DNA from: Diploptera punctata
Taxonomy: Eukaryota; Arthropoda; Insecta; Blattodea; Blaberidae
Length of the DNA stretch: 64,000 nucleotides
Reading direction: 5' to 3'
Assembly: GCA_030220185.1 (NCBI GenBank)
Contig: JASPKZ010003422.1
Span: forward strand, 124,001 to 188,000
Under the pieces are notes generated by a model. That model did no database searches. It was not told the DNA's origin and worked only from the letters and a program-made list of their open reading frames with translations. The position numbers were made by a program, and so were the translations under genes. Below are positions 53,920-63,844 of this stretch, in pieces. The stretch's first letter is position 1. Each line of letters opens with the position of its first letter.

Positions 53920-54020
53920 AGATTGTTAAATTAATATTGAGAAGCTAAAGCTATTACTATGTTAGAAATAAGTAAATTAATGTACACAACTAGATTATTG
54001 TAATCAATCGTAAAGAGAAA
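53920..54020 (+). repeat. AGCTAAAGCTATTACT repeat fragment
   Basis: TTAATATTGAGAAGCTAAAG, then 'GTAATCAATCGTAAAGAG', as near 28.1 kb and 51.65 kb. Confidence 0.6.
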
Positions 54021-54054
54021 ATTTTTTTTTTAATAGCTAAATAATGTTCATATT

Positions 54055-54295
54055 ATATTGACTTAGGGTTTCACGGCCGGAGTTACTATGATGATCTTGT
54101 AGATTTCCGGGCTGTTGGCCGTGGTCTTGAGGCTTGTAGTTCCCCAACATTTCGCCAGAGACTGCATCCGGCATCTTCAAGTCTCAAGACAACCCTTGAG
54201 GATGCTGGACGCAGTCTCTGGCGAAACGTTGGGGAACTACAAGCCTCAAGACCACGGCCAACAGCCCGGAAATCTTCTACAAGATCATCATAAAG
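54055..54295. mobile_element. Palindromic element, GGCCGGAGTTA family
   Basis: ATTTCCGGGCTGTTGGCCGT / ACGGCCAACAGCCCGGAAAT arms meet at about 54,183. Contains TTGAGGATGCTGGACG...GGCGAAACGTT. Best copy of the family at 33,955 and 55,060. Confidence 0.85.
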
Positions 54296-54299
54296 TTTA

Positions 54300-54500
54300 T
54301 ATTATTCGTTTTTAAACATCTTAATGATGGGCAAATTATATTTGAAAAGAAAAATATACGCCTAGACTGGGGTTTGAACCCAGGACCTTTGACTCTCTAT
54401 GTCAATGCTCTTCCAAGTAAGCTACCTAGGCCTCCAATCTAAACACATATTTTTCTGTTACACATAGTTAATTCCCTAACCCCAAATGCTACGAGCTAAA
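54300..54500 (-). repeat. tRNA-like repeat
   Basis: Minus body at 54,359-54,431 with flanks TGAAAAGAAAAATATACG and ACATATTTTTCTGTTAC. Confidence 0.8.
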
Positions 54501-54514
54501 TAATGCTATAGCTG

Positions 54515-54725
54515 TGTGGAGTACCTTCATGTCTTCTTAATGTAGAAGCCATTCATTGTGTATTTGTGAATACATTGAATGTGGGACCAAGAGAGTAAGG
54601 TAAAGGAAGGATTAATGCTTGGATGGGAATGAAGCCTGAATTAGCTCAGTGGTCAGAGCATCAGCATGGAAAGCTGAAGATTTGGGGTTCTATTCCTGGT
54701 TCAGACAAATTTTTTTCTCTTTTAC
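54515..54725 (+). repeat. tRNA-like repeat, GCCTGAA variant
   Basis: Body at 54,633-54,705: GCCTGAATTAGCTCAGTGGT...GGGTTCTATTCC...TTCAGAC, then AAATTTTTTTCTCTT. Upstream 'ATTCATTGTGTATTTGTGAA' matches the flank at 27,300 in reverse. Confidence 0.78.
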
Positions 54726-54801
54726 CAATGATGTCATAATACAAGAAAAAAACACACAAACATGGTCTGTCGTAGAGTTGACAACAGGTTGTATTACTTA
54801 C

Positions 54802-54915
54802 TTTGTCAAGCGGCCAAATGGGTATGCTCCAGCGAGTTGCGTTCTCTAGAGGATCGACAGTGCACTGTTGTGGCTGTAATCTAGCTCGCTCCAGCATTGC
54901 CTCCGCACGGGTCTT
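54802..54915 (-). CDS. chif: chiffon/Dbf4 exon B: post-BRCT helix segment
   Basis: This exon is 114 bp, 38 codons, phase 0 at both ends, with acceptor TTTGATGCAG and donor GTAAGT. It encodes KTRAEAMLERARLQPQQ, a short spacer, then DPLENATRWSIPIWPLDK. This fits the Dbf4 segment after motif N, where vertebrate proteins have a 'SRGKxLLxKA' helix, a variable spacer and 'LANARSWGVQIL'. It lies between a tRNA-like repeat (54,633-54,705) and a short PLE-type palindrome (about 55,055-55,195). A longer open frame over this interval only extends it into intron sequence on both sides. Confidence 0.85.
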
Positions 54916-55054
54916 CTGCATCAAACAAAACATTCATAAGTAATACCATGAGTCATTTATCTAGAGGATTTGGAAATCAAGAGTGGCATTTGTTAGGACT
55001 ATTTAACAAATTAAATTTATTTTTTTAAATACATTAGGAAGTAACATTAAGAGG

Positions 55055-55200
55055 TTTTATGATGATCTTGTTGAAGATTTCCGGGCTGTTGTCCGTGGTC
55101 TTCAGGCTTGTAGTTCTCCGACGTTTTGCTAGAGATGGCCAACAGCCCGGAAATCTTCAACAAGATCATCATAATAACTCTGGCCGTGAAAGCCTAAATC
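55055..55200. mobile_element. Short palindromic element, GGCCGGAGTTA family
   Basis: ATGATGATCTTGTTGAAGAT / ATCTTCAACAAGATCATCAT arms around 'GACGTTTTGCTAGAGATGGC'. It has lost most of the inner sequence. Confidence 0.75.
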
Positions 55201-55543
55201 AATATATATGTGTCACATTCAGTACCGTAAACCAGTTAAGGCATTTAAAGAGACTATCGTGTATGCAGCCATCAGTCAGTTAACTTGTTTTAGAGCAGGC
55301 GCAAACAAACCGCATTTATATTCGGCGCCTAAATATTGTGTTGGCTTAGTATGTCCTGGAAATCATAGATGGCATGTAAATGTACATTTTCTATTCCCGT
55401 TTGACACGTTTAACCTTGGTGAATCCCCTTTTATTTTAAAACAAACAACACATGGAATTCGTTCACCCAAACTTGCCTCCAGGCTTCAATGCAGTCGTAT
55501 ATGTTTCTCGTTATCGCGCTGTTGTTTGTGCGTGAGTGAAACC

Positions 55544-55738
55544 ATGGCGAAAGAAAAATATGTCACTGAAGAAGAATTAGTGAATATTTTGTATAATGAT
55601 GATTCAGGTGATGAACTGATTCCTGAACTAGAAGATTCACAAAGTGAAAGTGAAGATGAACTTCCATTTCCTGAAATTGATACGTCGATACCATGTGATG
55701 TCAATCACCCAAGTTATTTCACCATCAAATCCTACTAG
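55544..55738 (+). pseudogene. piggyBac-like transposase N-terminal stub
   Basis: ATG at 55,544 reads MAKEKYVTEEELVNILYNDD, then SGDELIPELEDSQSESEDEL and a stop at 64 residues. The acidic N-terminus with EELVNIL...DSGDE is typical of piggyBac-like transposases. The catalytic domain is absent. Upstream 55,200-55,543 may be the leader; no terminal repeat was identified. Confidence 0.6.
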
Positions 55739-55919
55739 GATATCTCCTTTAGGTATGTATAAAATCTGAATTTTCTAGGACTAATAGTTTGCGAATAATG
55801 GTCCATTTTCTGAAGTGCCACGAAAAGGCTAGCTGGGGTATTTAAATGGCTGGCCTGTGGGTTTAAATGCCTGCTCAGTGCCTGGTACTGAATGTGGGGA
55901 TTGTTTAATACTTAAAACA

Positions 55920-56125
55920 TTTTGTCTATTCATTCTTACGTCTTATAGTTGTTTTTATCAAGCATATGTTTCAGGGCTTCTTAGCCCCATCATCAGCGAT
56001 TACAGACTGAATTTTTTTTCAAGTTGACAACATGAGAAAATTCAGTCTGTAATTGCTGACGGTGGGGCTAAGAAGCCCTGAAACATATGTTCGACAAAAA
56101 CAACTATAAGAGGTAAGAATGTACA
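55920..56125. mobile_element. Palindromic PLE tail pair
   Basis: CATTCTTACGTCTTATAGTT / AACTATAAGAGGTAAGAATG arms; centre 'GAATTTTTTTTCAAGTTGAC'. Confidence 0.82.
55960..55999 (-). ncRNA. Hammerhead-like motif, damaged cleavage triplet
   Basis: Minus strand: TCG stem I side, core CTGATGA (55,990-55,996), stem II GGGCT-AAGA-AGCCC, GAAAC (55,968-55,972), then ATATGCT, where GCT replaces GTT. The plus arm at 56,056 has GTT but CTGACGG. Confidence 0.6.
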
Positions 56126-57020
56126 GACAAAATGTTGAACCGAAAGTGCGTTTTTCGGCTCATTACTGCAGCGTCGTTCTCCTCCCTAGACTGGGATATT
56201 CATGAACTATGCCAATATTCCTTTCTCCTTGCATCTACCCCCACTCTCCCTCTTTACCTCTTCTGCTGCGCTGTGTCTACGGCGCATCTCCCCTCTACCT
56301 CGGAACCTTCATATACGTGGTGCACAGGCAGAACGTTATCATTCACTCAAGCAGATCATTCATTCAGCATTCAATGACTGAATCATCGATCCAGTCCGAG
56401 ATGGGATTGGAACTCTAATATGGACAAGGTAGTCTGAAGCCGAGAAGCGGCGCAGTTTTAGTTGGTCCTGTAGACCAGGGAAGAAGCCGCCCCTGGCTTG
56501 GACTCTAGCATGAGTGTGGTATGTGGTACGATGTGGTTTTTTGTCCTGTAGAAGTATTATCATTTATTTATTTCTTTATATTCTTTTTCTGAATGATCAA
56601 ATGTTTATCTTGATTTTGTTTTTACTTCAGACAACTTGTTTGCATTAAATATCATCTTTTATATAATTCATGTGCTGTCTGATTTATGTGCACGTAGCTG
56701 TTTAGATATCCTATACGGAAACTCACTCACTTAGGAGATCATTTCCAACTCCCTTTATTTTTCTGTCTAGCTTTCCTAATTGATAATCATAGTGAAGACA
56801 ATTATTTTCAATCACTCTGTGGATTTGAGAATCATTTTGGATTAATGTTAAAACTCCTAGGAAAGAAAGATGAATCAATCCTTGCCTTCCATGGGCCCGA
56901 GGCAAGTAATTTTGTGATTAATAACCTTGGAGGTAGTCAGATCTACTCTAATAGAAGCAACAGCAACAAAACACGATCCTGCACTAATGGTCGCGTGTAG
57001 CGTGGTTATAACCCGCACAA
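56125..57020. other. No recognised feature
   Basis: Moderate GC at 56,130-56,520, then AT-rich. Open frames here lack motifs or splice support. Confidence 0.4.
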
Positions 57021-57029
57021 TGTTTTAAT

Positions 57030-57240
57030 GAATAAAATTAATCTCTTTACTCATAAATCATAATTCAAATGTAAAATATTTATATATTTAATGTAAATGA
57101 TGATGTTTGAAAACAAATGAGAAATGTTTGATTATGTTTCATTTGTTCATCCACTGCAACTTGATCACATCATTTATTGCCAAATAGTATCGCAATATTG
57201 TAAGAATGCACCCTGGTGGAAAAATAATGAAACACAACAA
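57030..57240 (-). repeat. Dispersed repeat family G, inverted
   Basis: 'AAACAAATGAGAAATGTTTG' and 'GTAAGAATGCACCCTGGTGG' are the reverse complement of 36,590-36,700. Confidence 0.75.
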
Positions 57241-57244
57241 ACTG

Positions 57245-57720
57245 GAATTAAAAATCAAATGAATTGTGAATCCTTCTTACCTCATACATCTATGGTTTTT
57301 TAACACAGAACTGCAGTATCGGGAATCATCATTCCCATCCTCAACTGTTGTCACAACTGTCTTCATTATGCCGGTCATTTTCTAAAGCTAAAACTTTTAA
57401 AACATCCATCTAAACGTTTGGAATTAACAGTTTGGGAAAGATATACATTCAAAAAAACCATTCTAGAACCATGAATTTTGAGTTTCCGGACAAACCAAAT
57501 TTGATTACAAAGTTCTTCATATCAACACCAGATGGCAGTTTAGAAAATTATTGACATAATGAAGAATCGACAGTCGTGACAACAGCTGAGGATGGGAATG
57601 ATGTTTCCCAATACTGCAGTTCTGTGTTAAATAACATAGATGTATGAGGTAAGAAGAATTCACGATTCATTTGATTTTTATTAAGAAAATCTCAATGTAA
57701 AAATTCCCAACTCTATTATA
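57245..57720. mobile_element. Palindromic Penelope-like unit, inserted in family G
   Basis: Tails CTTCTTACCTCATACATCTA / TAGATGTATGAGGTAAGAAG; plus-strand codons ELTVWERYTFKKTILEP-type in the centre; hammerhead-like CTGAGGATGGGAATG...ATACTGCAGTTCTG. Family G resumes on its right. Confidence 0.8.
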
Positions 57721-57739
57721 TGAACATCAAACTGTATAT

Positions 57740-58140
57740 TATAACCAACATTATAGGTTATTTATTATTTTTTTAGGAAACAACTCAGTAAAATCATTAT
57801 TTAAAAACACAATTATTGAACACACGATTATCAAAAGTGTAGTTCGAAGGAATCTGTTCATTATTTGCTATATTCAACACATTTGATGGAGAGTTACTCA
57901 CTGTAAAATAATGCTCTGACCTGTTCAGAATATTAAAAAGGAGGAGCTTTCTTTATTTTGGTAAACAGAATTTGTTAAATAGCGAGGTGAAACAGGACTG
58001 TCATTGGTTGTAAAACAAAATTGATTGAAACGTGATTGGTCATCGACTACTATTTGGGGCATCAGTTAAATAGTCATAATAATCTTACTTTTTCACCACG
58101 CACAGATGTGCTGAGATTCAAGTTGAAATAAATGTCGCTA
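57740..58140 (-). repeat. Dispersed repeat family G, inverted
   Basis: Reverse complement of 36,230-36,500: 'CTGACCTGTTCAGAATATTA', 'GAAAGTGTAGTTCGAAGGAA'-type matches. Confidence 0.72.
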
Positions 58141-58339
58141 CCCCATTGGCTGACCGTGCAGCATCATTTACAATACTTTGCTTGTCTTTCTGGTAGTTGT
58201 GTACCTCATGTAATAAATTGAGTAAAATTAATTATTTTGATTATTTAACTCATGCCCCAAATGGGAGTCAATGACCAATCACATTTCAATGATTTTTTTA
58301 TTACAACCAATCACAGTCGTGTTTTGTCTAGAATTTACC

Positions 58340-58620
58340 AACTAAAGTTTATCATAATAATTAAATGAATCGTGATTTTTTCTTACCTCATACATCTATG
58401 TTTCTTTAAACACAGCACTGCAGTATCGGCGACACTTTGTCGTCATCTGTTTTCACGACTGAAAACAGCTGACGATGACGACAAAGTGTCGCCGATACTG
58501 CAGTGCTGTGTTTAAAGAAACATAGATGTATGAGGTAAGAAAAAATCACGATTCATTTAATTATTATTAATTGAACCTCATAATGTTAAAAATTCCCAAA
58601 TTTAATATATAAAGTTTATC
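58340..58620. mobile_element. Perfect-arm palindromic PLE tail pair
   Basis: TTTCTTACCTCATACATCTA...TAGATGTATGAGGTAAGAAA; arms identical over about 85 bp meeting at about 58,455. The right flank is GAACCTCATAATG. Confidence 0.88.
58465..58509 (+). ncRNA. Hammerhead-like motif, GAUAC variant
   Basis: Stem I ACAG/CTGT extended by AAA/TTT, core CTGACGA, four-bp stem II CGAC/GTCG, then GATAC for GAAAC and GTG for the cleavage triplet. Probably inactive. Confidence 0.45.
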
Positions 58621-58889
58621 ATATTAAAGAAAGTACCTCCTTTTTAACATTCTGAATAGGTCATAGCATTATTTTGCACTGACTGACTCTCCAATAAATA
58701 TGGGTACCAGATTGTATATATAGTGCATGAATGTCAACACATAGCGCAGGCGGGAGTTAATATAAAAGCATTTGTAGCAATTGATTTTACCACCAAAAAA
58801 AGAAACCACTGTTTGCACTTTCTTAAATGTATTTTTTCCCAGGTAATAATATTCCAGAAAAATATAATTGTCATATTTACATCATAGGA

Positions 58890-59250
58890 CATCAAAGATG
58901 AATTAATATACAGTTTGATGTGTTTAATTTTTTCTCCACTAGAGTGCATTCTTACAATATTGCGATCCTTTGGCAATAAATAATATGATCTGGTTGCAGT
59001 GATGAACAAAAGAAGCAAATGAAGCGTACCAATTGTTTCTCATTTGTTTTCAAACATCGCCGTTTACATTAAATATTTTAAAATAACTATATTTAAATAA
59101 TGATTTGTGAGTAAACAGCTTAATTTCATTCGTTAAATAGTCCTAACAAATGCCACTCTTGATTTCCAAATTATCTAGATAAATTCACTCCTCACTTTGT
59201 GAGTCATGAATTTATCAATAATTTGGAAATCACTCGTAACATTACTTATG
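58890..59250 (+). repeat. Dispersed repeat family G, direct copy
   Basis: 'CAGTTTGATGTGTTTAATTT' through 'GGAAATCACTCGTAACATTA' matches 36,545-36,855 in the same direction. Confidence 0.78.
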
Positions 59251-59580
59251 ATAAATATACATTCAGACTGGAGTTTGAACCCAGGACCTTTGGCTTTGCT
59301 ATGTCAATGTTCTACCAACTGAGCTACCTGAGCACTCCAATCTAAATGCAAATTTTTTTCTCATACATTGTTAATTCCCGAGCATCAATTGCTAAGAACC
59401 ATTGCTCGATCACGCAAATGATGGCTTCTTTTTTAAGAAGACTTTTATTTACAATTTAAACATTACTTTATAAAGCCAGTGGGGTTCGGCAAGGTTCGTA
59501 GCATTTGACACTTGGGCATTAACAATGTATAAGAGAAAAATTTCCATATAGATTGGGTGCTCAGGTACGTTAGAAATATG
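59250..59580. repeat. tRNA-like pair around a spacer
   Basis: Minus copy 59,262-59,333; spacer 'GGCTTCTTTTTTAAGAAGAC', 'ACTTTATAAAGCCAGTGGGG'; the plus copy begins at about 59,560 (GGGTGCTCAGG) and is cut short. Confidence 0.75.
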
Positions 59581-60215
59581 TTCTCCACTCACTATTATTA
59601 TATTTTTCTGTTCGAATATAAAGCTTCCTAATTTAAGAAAGAAAAATTAATGCTTGAACCTGGATTTTGATTCTGTACAACAGTGAGATCCAGGGTTCAA
59701 GTCCCAGTTCCTTAAATTAGATTCCTAACTTCCTTAAATTAGATTCTATCCAGGATTGGAAATTGTTAATTCAAATAAAAGCATAAAAAATAAAGCTTCC
59801 AAATTCCTGACGACCTTCTCCTGCCTTCATTGGGTCACAGCCTTCTCTGTCAAGAGCTTAGCATTTGCTACATCCTTATCTTTGGAATGCACAATCTATT
59901 TATTAATAAATAGGATCTTCTTGGTGATAGAATTGTATTATATATAGTCAATAAAAACCCAAATCACCAAATTAAATATTTAAAACAGTCGATGTGTTTC
60001 AATAGCGACACTATCGTAATTACAGTCTAGTCGCTGAGTCTCTGGCCCTGATGTCCAGGTTGTACGAGGGGTAAAGGAAGAAATAGTTGAGTGGGAGTGG
60101 ACATTTGCAATAACCAATCACTGCTCTTGACACTGCTAGTAAGGTTTGAAATTGCTGTGATGTAGTCGGCTCTATTTCTGCTAACCAAGAATAGTGTAAA
60201 TTTAAATTAATATTG
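59580..60215. other. Unassigned
   Basis: A decayed tRNA-like B-box at 59,690 (GGGTTCAAGTCCC); otherwise no call. Confidence 0.35.
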
Positions 60216-60435
60216 GGAAGTAAACATTATGAGGTTATATCATTAATAGTGAGTGGAGAACATATTTTTAATGGCTCACCTCATATAATTTCAAAATTCT
60301 TAGATACCGGCAGTTTCAGACAATATCTTGTCTAGATGGAAGTCATGACTGAAGAGGGACAAGATATTGTTTGAACCGCCAGTATCAAAGAAATTTGAAA
60401 TTATATGAGGTGAGTCGTTAAAAAATATGTTCTCC
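60215..60435. mobile_element. Palindromic PLE tail pair
   Basis: Left boundary GGGAAGTAAACATTATGAGG, then arms AGTGAGTGGAGAACATATTT / AAATATGTTCTCCACTCACT. Hammerhead-like CTGAAGAGGGACAAG...GAACC has lost GAAA. Confidence 0.82.
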
Positions 60436-60444
60436 ACTCACTAT

Positions 60445-60640
60445 TAAGAATAGTGTATTTCGTAGCAATAAATGAGACATCTCATATTTTTGTTTCAATT
60501 TCGCATAATAAAATGAGCATTTATTTCTAATATTTACGTTCTGGATAAACATAAAGTGCCATGATTTGATATTCTGTGTGGTACATAACACGGCCCCTCC
60601 ATATCGGAAACACTGTCATGAAAACGTCAGGGCCAGAGAC
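60445..60640 (+). repeat. Dispersed repeat, also at 26,520-26,710
   Basis: 'GTGTATTTCGTAGCAATAAA', 'CATAATAAAATGAGCATTTA' and 'ACGGCCCCTCCATATCGG'. Confidence 0.72.
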
Positions 60641-60762
60641 TCAGTGGCTGGATTATAGTCTTGATAATGATATTGAAAGCTATCGACTCTTCTAAATTTT
60701 TAATTTGTTGATTTGGGTTTTGTGTAATGCACAATCGACCCTCCTAAAGATGAGCAACTTAC

Positions 60763-60963
60763 GGATCTCCTTGCTCCTCCCCTTGGTCCGTCCCCCGGCG
60801 ATTCAAGTGTGGCCGGAGACTCGTTGGAACACAGACCACCAAGAGGAGTCACAACGCCACATTTTGGTGTGCTGCCACTCACAGAGCCTCCACTGCCAGG
60901 CGTCCAGTTGGGCCGGTCTGTTACCACATAATTCACTTCCTTCACCAGGAACCACTCCACAGA
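60763..60963 (-). CDS. chif: chiffon/Dbf4 exon A: end of motif N (BRCT-like)
   Basis: This exon is 201 bp, 67 codons, phase 0 at both ends. The acceptor reads TTTGTGCAG and the donor GTAAGT. The first residues, VEWFLVKEVNYVVTDRPNW, match the back half of the Dbf4 BRCT-like motif N (human form: a glycine-rich turn, then 'LSKEVTYVVT'). The rest is a Gly/Ser/Pro-rich linker ending RGGARRS, which joins in frame to the KTRAEAM start of the next exon. Motif N helps Dbf4 contact chromatin and Rad53-type partners in other species. The front half of the fold must come from an upstream exon; none was recognised between 60,964 and 64,000. The antisense reading frame over this interval is a shadow. Confidence 0.8.
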
Positions 60964-61047
60964 CTGCACAAACATTTCAAATAAAAAGCTGTTCTAATGT
61001 GTTAACACAAACACCAAAACCAGACAAAGTACTGCCGTAGAATCTAA

Positions 61048-61440
61048 TATATAGGACTCGAAAGTTGAGGAAAAATCTTTTTTTTTTGTCTGAAGACGAG
61101 GCCCAATATAATATATATATATACATTTTGGGTAATTATAGGCTAGAAAATGGTGGGTTATATTTGTCCTTTTTTTCCCCTTTTTAGACTTTTTTGACTT
61201 ATTGTTCCTTTTTTTTTAAGTTAATGGCTTTTTTTTGGCAACTTTACCTTATTTTGATTACATTTCTACCATTTGTTTAATTCAAGAATCTGCTGAGCCT
61301 AGTCTCAATTCCAACTTCTTTTAAAAGCACTATCTAGTTTTACTTTCTGAAGACTCTTCACATTGCAAACACTTTCATTCCGTGAGAAACTATTGAACCC
61401 TCACAAACTACCACCAGCTACTGACTGCCTCAACTCTTGC
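61048..61440 (+). repeat. Dispersed repeat, also at 11,405-11,700
   Basis: 'GACTCGAAAGTTGAGGA', 'TACATTTTGGGTAATT', 'GAGCCTAGTCTCAATTCCAA' and 'GCACTATCTAGTTTTACTTT'. Confidence 0.72.
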
Positions 61441-61699
61441 ATTTCAACTTGAAATTTCTAAAAAGTTGCCACCTCAAGCAGAGGGTGATGGCAGTGTCTG
61501 AAGATGGAACGGATGTTCTGAAAGGCTTACAGGCATAAAGAATACATATTTTATAAGTCGAGGACGACGGATCTTACCTAAGAAGGTATATTTTAACTTA
61601 TTTTATTTTATGACTCTCCACCTCAACGGTTTTAATAATGAATTTTATTAGTATTGCTAGGGGTTGCAAAATATCACCCACAGTGGAAACAGATATAAA

Positions 61700-62165
61700 T
61701 AACAAACTAAATAAGTTTAATTATATAACAGGAACACTAAAAAGAACTTTGAAAAAATAAAGCTAGAAAAGACACTATAATGAAATTATACAAGACAATG
61801 GCAGTGCCTATTATTACTTATGGATCCAAAACATGGACAGTGACAACACAACAATCTGTCTGAATACAAGCTGCTGAAATGAAATTTCTCTCAGACCAAT
61901 AGCAGGATATCAAAGAACAGACAAAAAACACAACACAGAAATAAGACAGCAACTAAAAGTAGAGGAATTAAACACTACATTAGTGAAATACACAACAAAC
62001 TGGAAAGAACACTTAGTACGGATGACTGAAAACAGAATACCAAAAGCAGCATATAACTATTCACCATGAGGAAGAAGAAGTTTGGGAAGACCAAAGAAAA
62101 GATGGAAAAAGCAGCCATTTAGAGCCAGAACAGGCTAGCAAAAGCCTAAACCATAACAAAGAAGA
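61700..62165 (+). mobile_element. Non-LTR C-terminal relic, second family
   Basis: 'ATTATTACTTATGGATCCAA' (ITYGSKTWT), then 'AACTGGAAAGAACACTTAGT' (NWKEHLV) and 'AGTTTGGGAAGACCAAAGAA' (SLGRPKKRW). Frameshifts and stops. Confidence 0.75.
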
Positions 62166-62439
62166 AGAAAATTGTATAAAATTTTAACAGTTTTATTTTA
62201 TTTAATCACTAAACACAATGGACGTTTATTAATTAAATAAAAGTAAAACTTAGTTTTATTTGATTTTCATATTTATTAAGATATAATTCAGTGACAGCTG
62301 TTTCAGTACACTGTACCTTCTTCAGACATGTTAAAAAATTATGAATTGTGTTATTATAGTACATATCAACTGATCTAAGCAACAATACAACAATAATTTA
62401 TTAAAATTTATATTTTTTCTTATAAAAGTTCAAAATAAT

Positions 62440-63195
62440 TATAACTAATTTTTAATTTTAGGAAGTGATATTTTGAGGTTATTTTAATTATATTATTTTC
62501 AGTCTGATCATCTGATCATCAATATTAAAGTTGATTTGTTCTTGGACATGTTTCAAAACAATTCTGTTTTATCGTCAGCTTGTCCAGACTGGTTTGATTT
62601 ATGTTGCACACCCTGGATATCGATGTCAGCTCCATCCTGTGGTTGGCCAAAGAACCTCCAAACAAGGTCACGTTCCGTCGGTATTTCAAAATTCATAACT
62701 CTGTTTTTGTTCTTCTGAATATAGATTTTTCCCAAATAGTCAGCTCTTTTGTATTTTCTAACTGTTTTAATAATTTAGTGTCTGAATTTATATTATGTTT
62801 TTCAGACCAAACATGAGTAGCAACTGCAGATTTTTCTATTTTCCCATTTTTTAAATCTGCAGTTGCTGCTCATGTTTGGTCTGAAAAAATAATATAAATT
62901 CACACACTAAATTATTAAAACAGTTAGAAAATACAAAAGAGCTGACTATTTGGGAAAAAATCTATATTCAGAAGAACAAAAACAGAGTTATGAATTTTGA
63001 AATACCAACGGAACGTGACCTTGTTTGGAGGTTCTTTGGCCAACCACAGGATGGAGCTGACATCGACATCCAGGATGTGCAACATAAATCAAACCAGTCT
63101 GGACAAGCTGACGATAAAACAGAATTGTTTTGAAACATGTCCAAGAACAAATCAACATTAATATTGAGGTAAGATGATCAGACTGAAAATAATAT
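62440..63195. mobile_element. Palindromic Penelope-like unit, long arms
   Basis: Arms of about 350 bp meet at about 62,850 (TTTTCCCATTTTTTAAAT). Both arms encode the WEKIYIQKNKNRVMNFEIPT and FGQPQDGADIDIQ end of the PLE protein. Outward tails 'AATATTGAGGTAAGATG'. Best preserved unit on the right. Confidence 0.88.
63105..63144 (+). ncRNA. Hammerhead-like motif, weak stem I
   Basis: Core CTGACGA (63,108-63,114), six-bp stem II AAAACA-GAAT-TGTTTT, GAAAC (63,132-63,136), stem III ACATGT, triplet GTC (63,139-63,141). Only one stem I pair is evident next to the core. The mirrored arm at 62,550 has the same order. Confidence 0.5.
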
Positions 63196-63244
63196 AAATC
63201 ATTATAACTAACCTAACAACAATACGTTAATTGAAGGTATCTCT

Positions 63245-63620
63245 CTCTATAAAGGGTTAGCCCAGTGTTGAGCCATAGCATCTCCTTTCTTAGGAGTTAA
63301 TAAACCAAATTCATTTAGTTACCTTATTTGTCCACAGATGTCATGCGGTCAACAAACCAACTCAATGAGACATCTAGCAGGCAACTAAGTTACTACCAGG
63401 ATGTTTGAGGTCGGTAAATTTTGTTTAGAGACTTTTTAATTCAAGCTTAAGGATCTTTCACAAGCCTGAAAATCTTCAGACTCGGGACCCACAGCTTAAA
63501 GTCCCTTCTGGAGGACTTGCTCCTAAAAAAATCCATTGACCTCAGCCGGGTTTGAACCTACAACCCTCGGACCCAGAGGCAAGGAGCATAACTACAAGTC
63601 CACATGGCTGACAAGGTATC
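63245..63620 (-). repeat. SINE-like repeat, family E
   Basis: 'GAGGTCGGTAAATTTTGTTT', 'GGGACCCACAGCTTAAAGTC', reversed head 'GCCGGGTTTGAACCTACAAC', 'GAGGCAAGGAGCATAACTAC'. The left part shares the GTTGAGCCATAGC block with 48,900. Confidence 0.82.
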
Positions 63621-63844
63621 TAGCTAGCATAGTTTTAAATAAAATTAAAAACAAAATTACAATGTAAGACACGATTTCTCAACAGAAGAAAAAAACATGT
63701 TGGTACCACAAGTCAGAGATGTAATTAATATAGTTTATACCTATGTATTGTCAAATGTTATTTTGCACTACAACAGTTAATAAAAACACTTAGATATCAC
63801 TAATAGAATCCATAAATGAAGCAAAACAATGATAATTTAAAAAA

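Larger units (their letters stand above)
22203..60963 (-). other. chif: Gene span: insect chiffon (Dbf4 homologue), seven exons, 5' end missing
   Basis: Seven minus-strand exons join with matching phases (0/0, 0/0, 2/1, 2/1, 2/1, 0/0) and give the domain order of Dbf4 proteins: BRCT-like motif N, motif M, then the CCHH Dbf4 zinc finger, followed by a very long charged tail. Dbf4 binds and activates Cdc7 kinase, which phosphorylates MCM at replication origins. In Drosophila this gene is chiffon, needed for chorion gene amplification, and its long C-terminal part has been tied to the Gcn5 acetyltransferase. Introns, upstream to downstream, are 5,847, 3,196, 2,859, 3,097, 18,063 and 1,867 bp and are filled with transposons. 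The first exon(s), with the start codon and the front half of the BRCT-like fold, were not found before the window edge. Identification rests on remembered family motifs, not on a database search. Confidence 0.85.

Noticed and set aside
55208..55738. 176-residue frame taken as a gene from its first methionine
   Set aside because: Only the last 64 residues show a piggyBac-like N-terminus; the upstream part looks like leader sequence read through.
5863..59333. Calling the tRNA-like bodies functional tRNA genes
   Set aside because: Repeated many times with mismatched acceptor stems, truncated and inverted copies, and the same serine-type anticodon position on short-variable-loop bodies.
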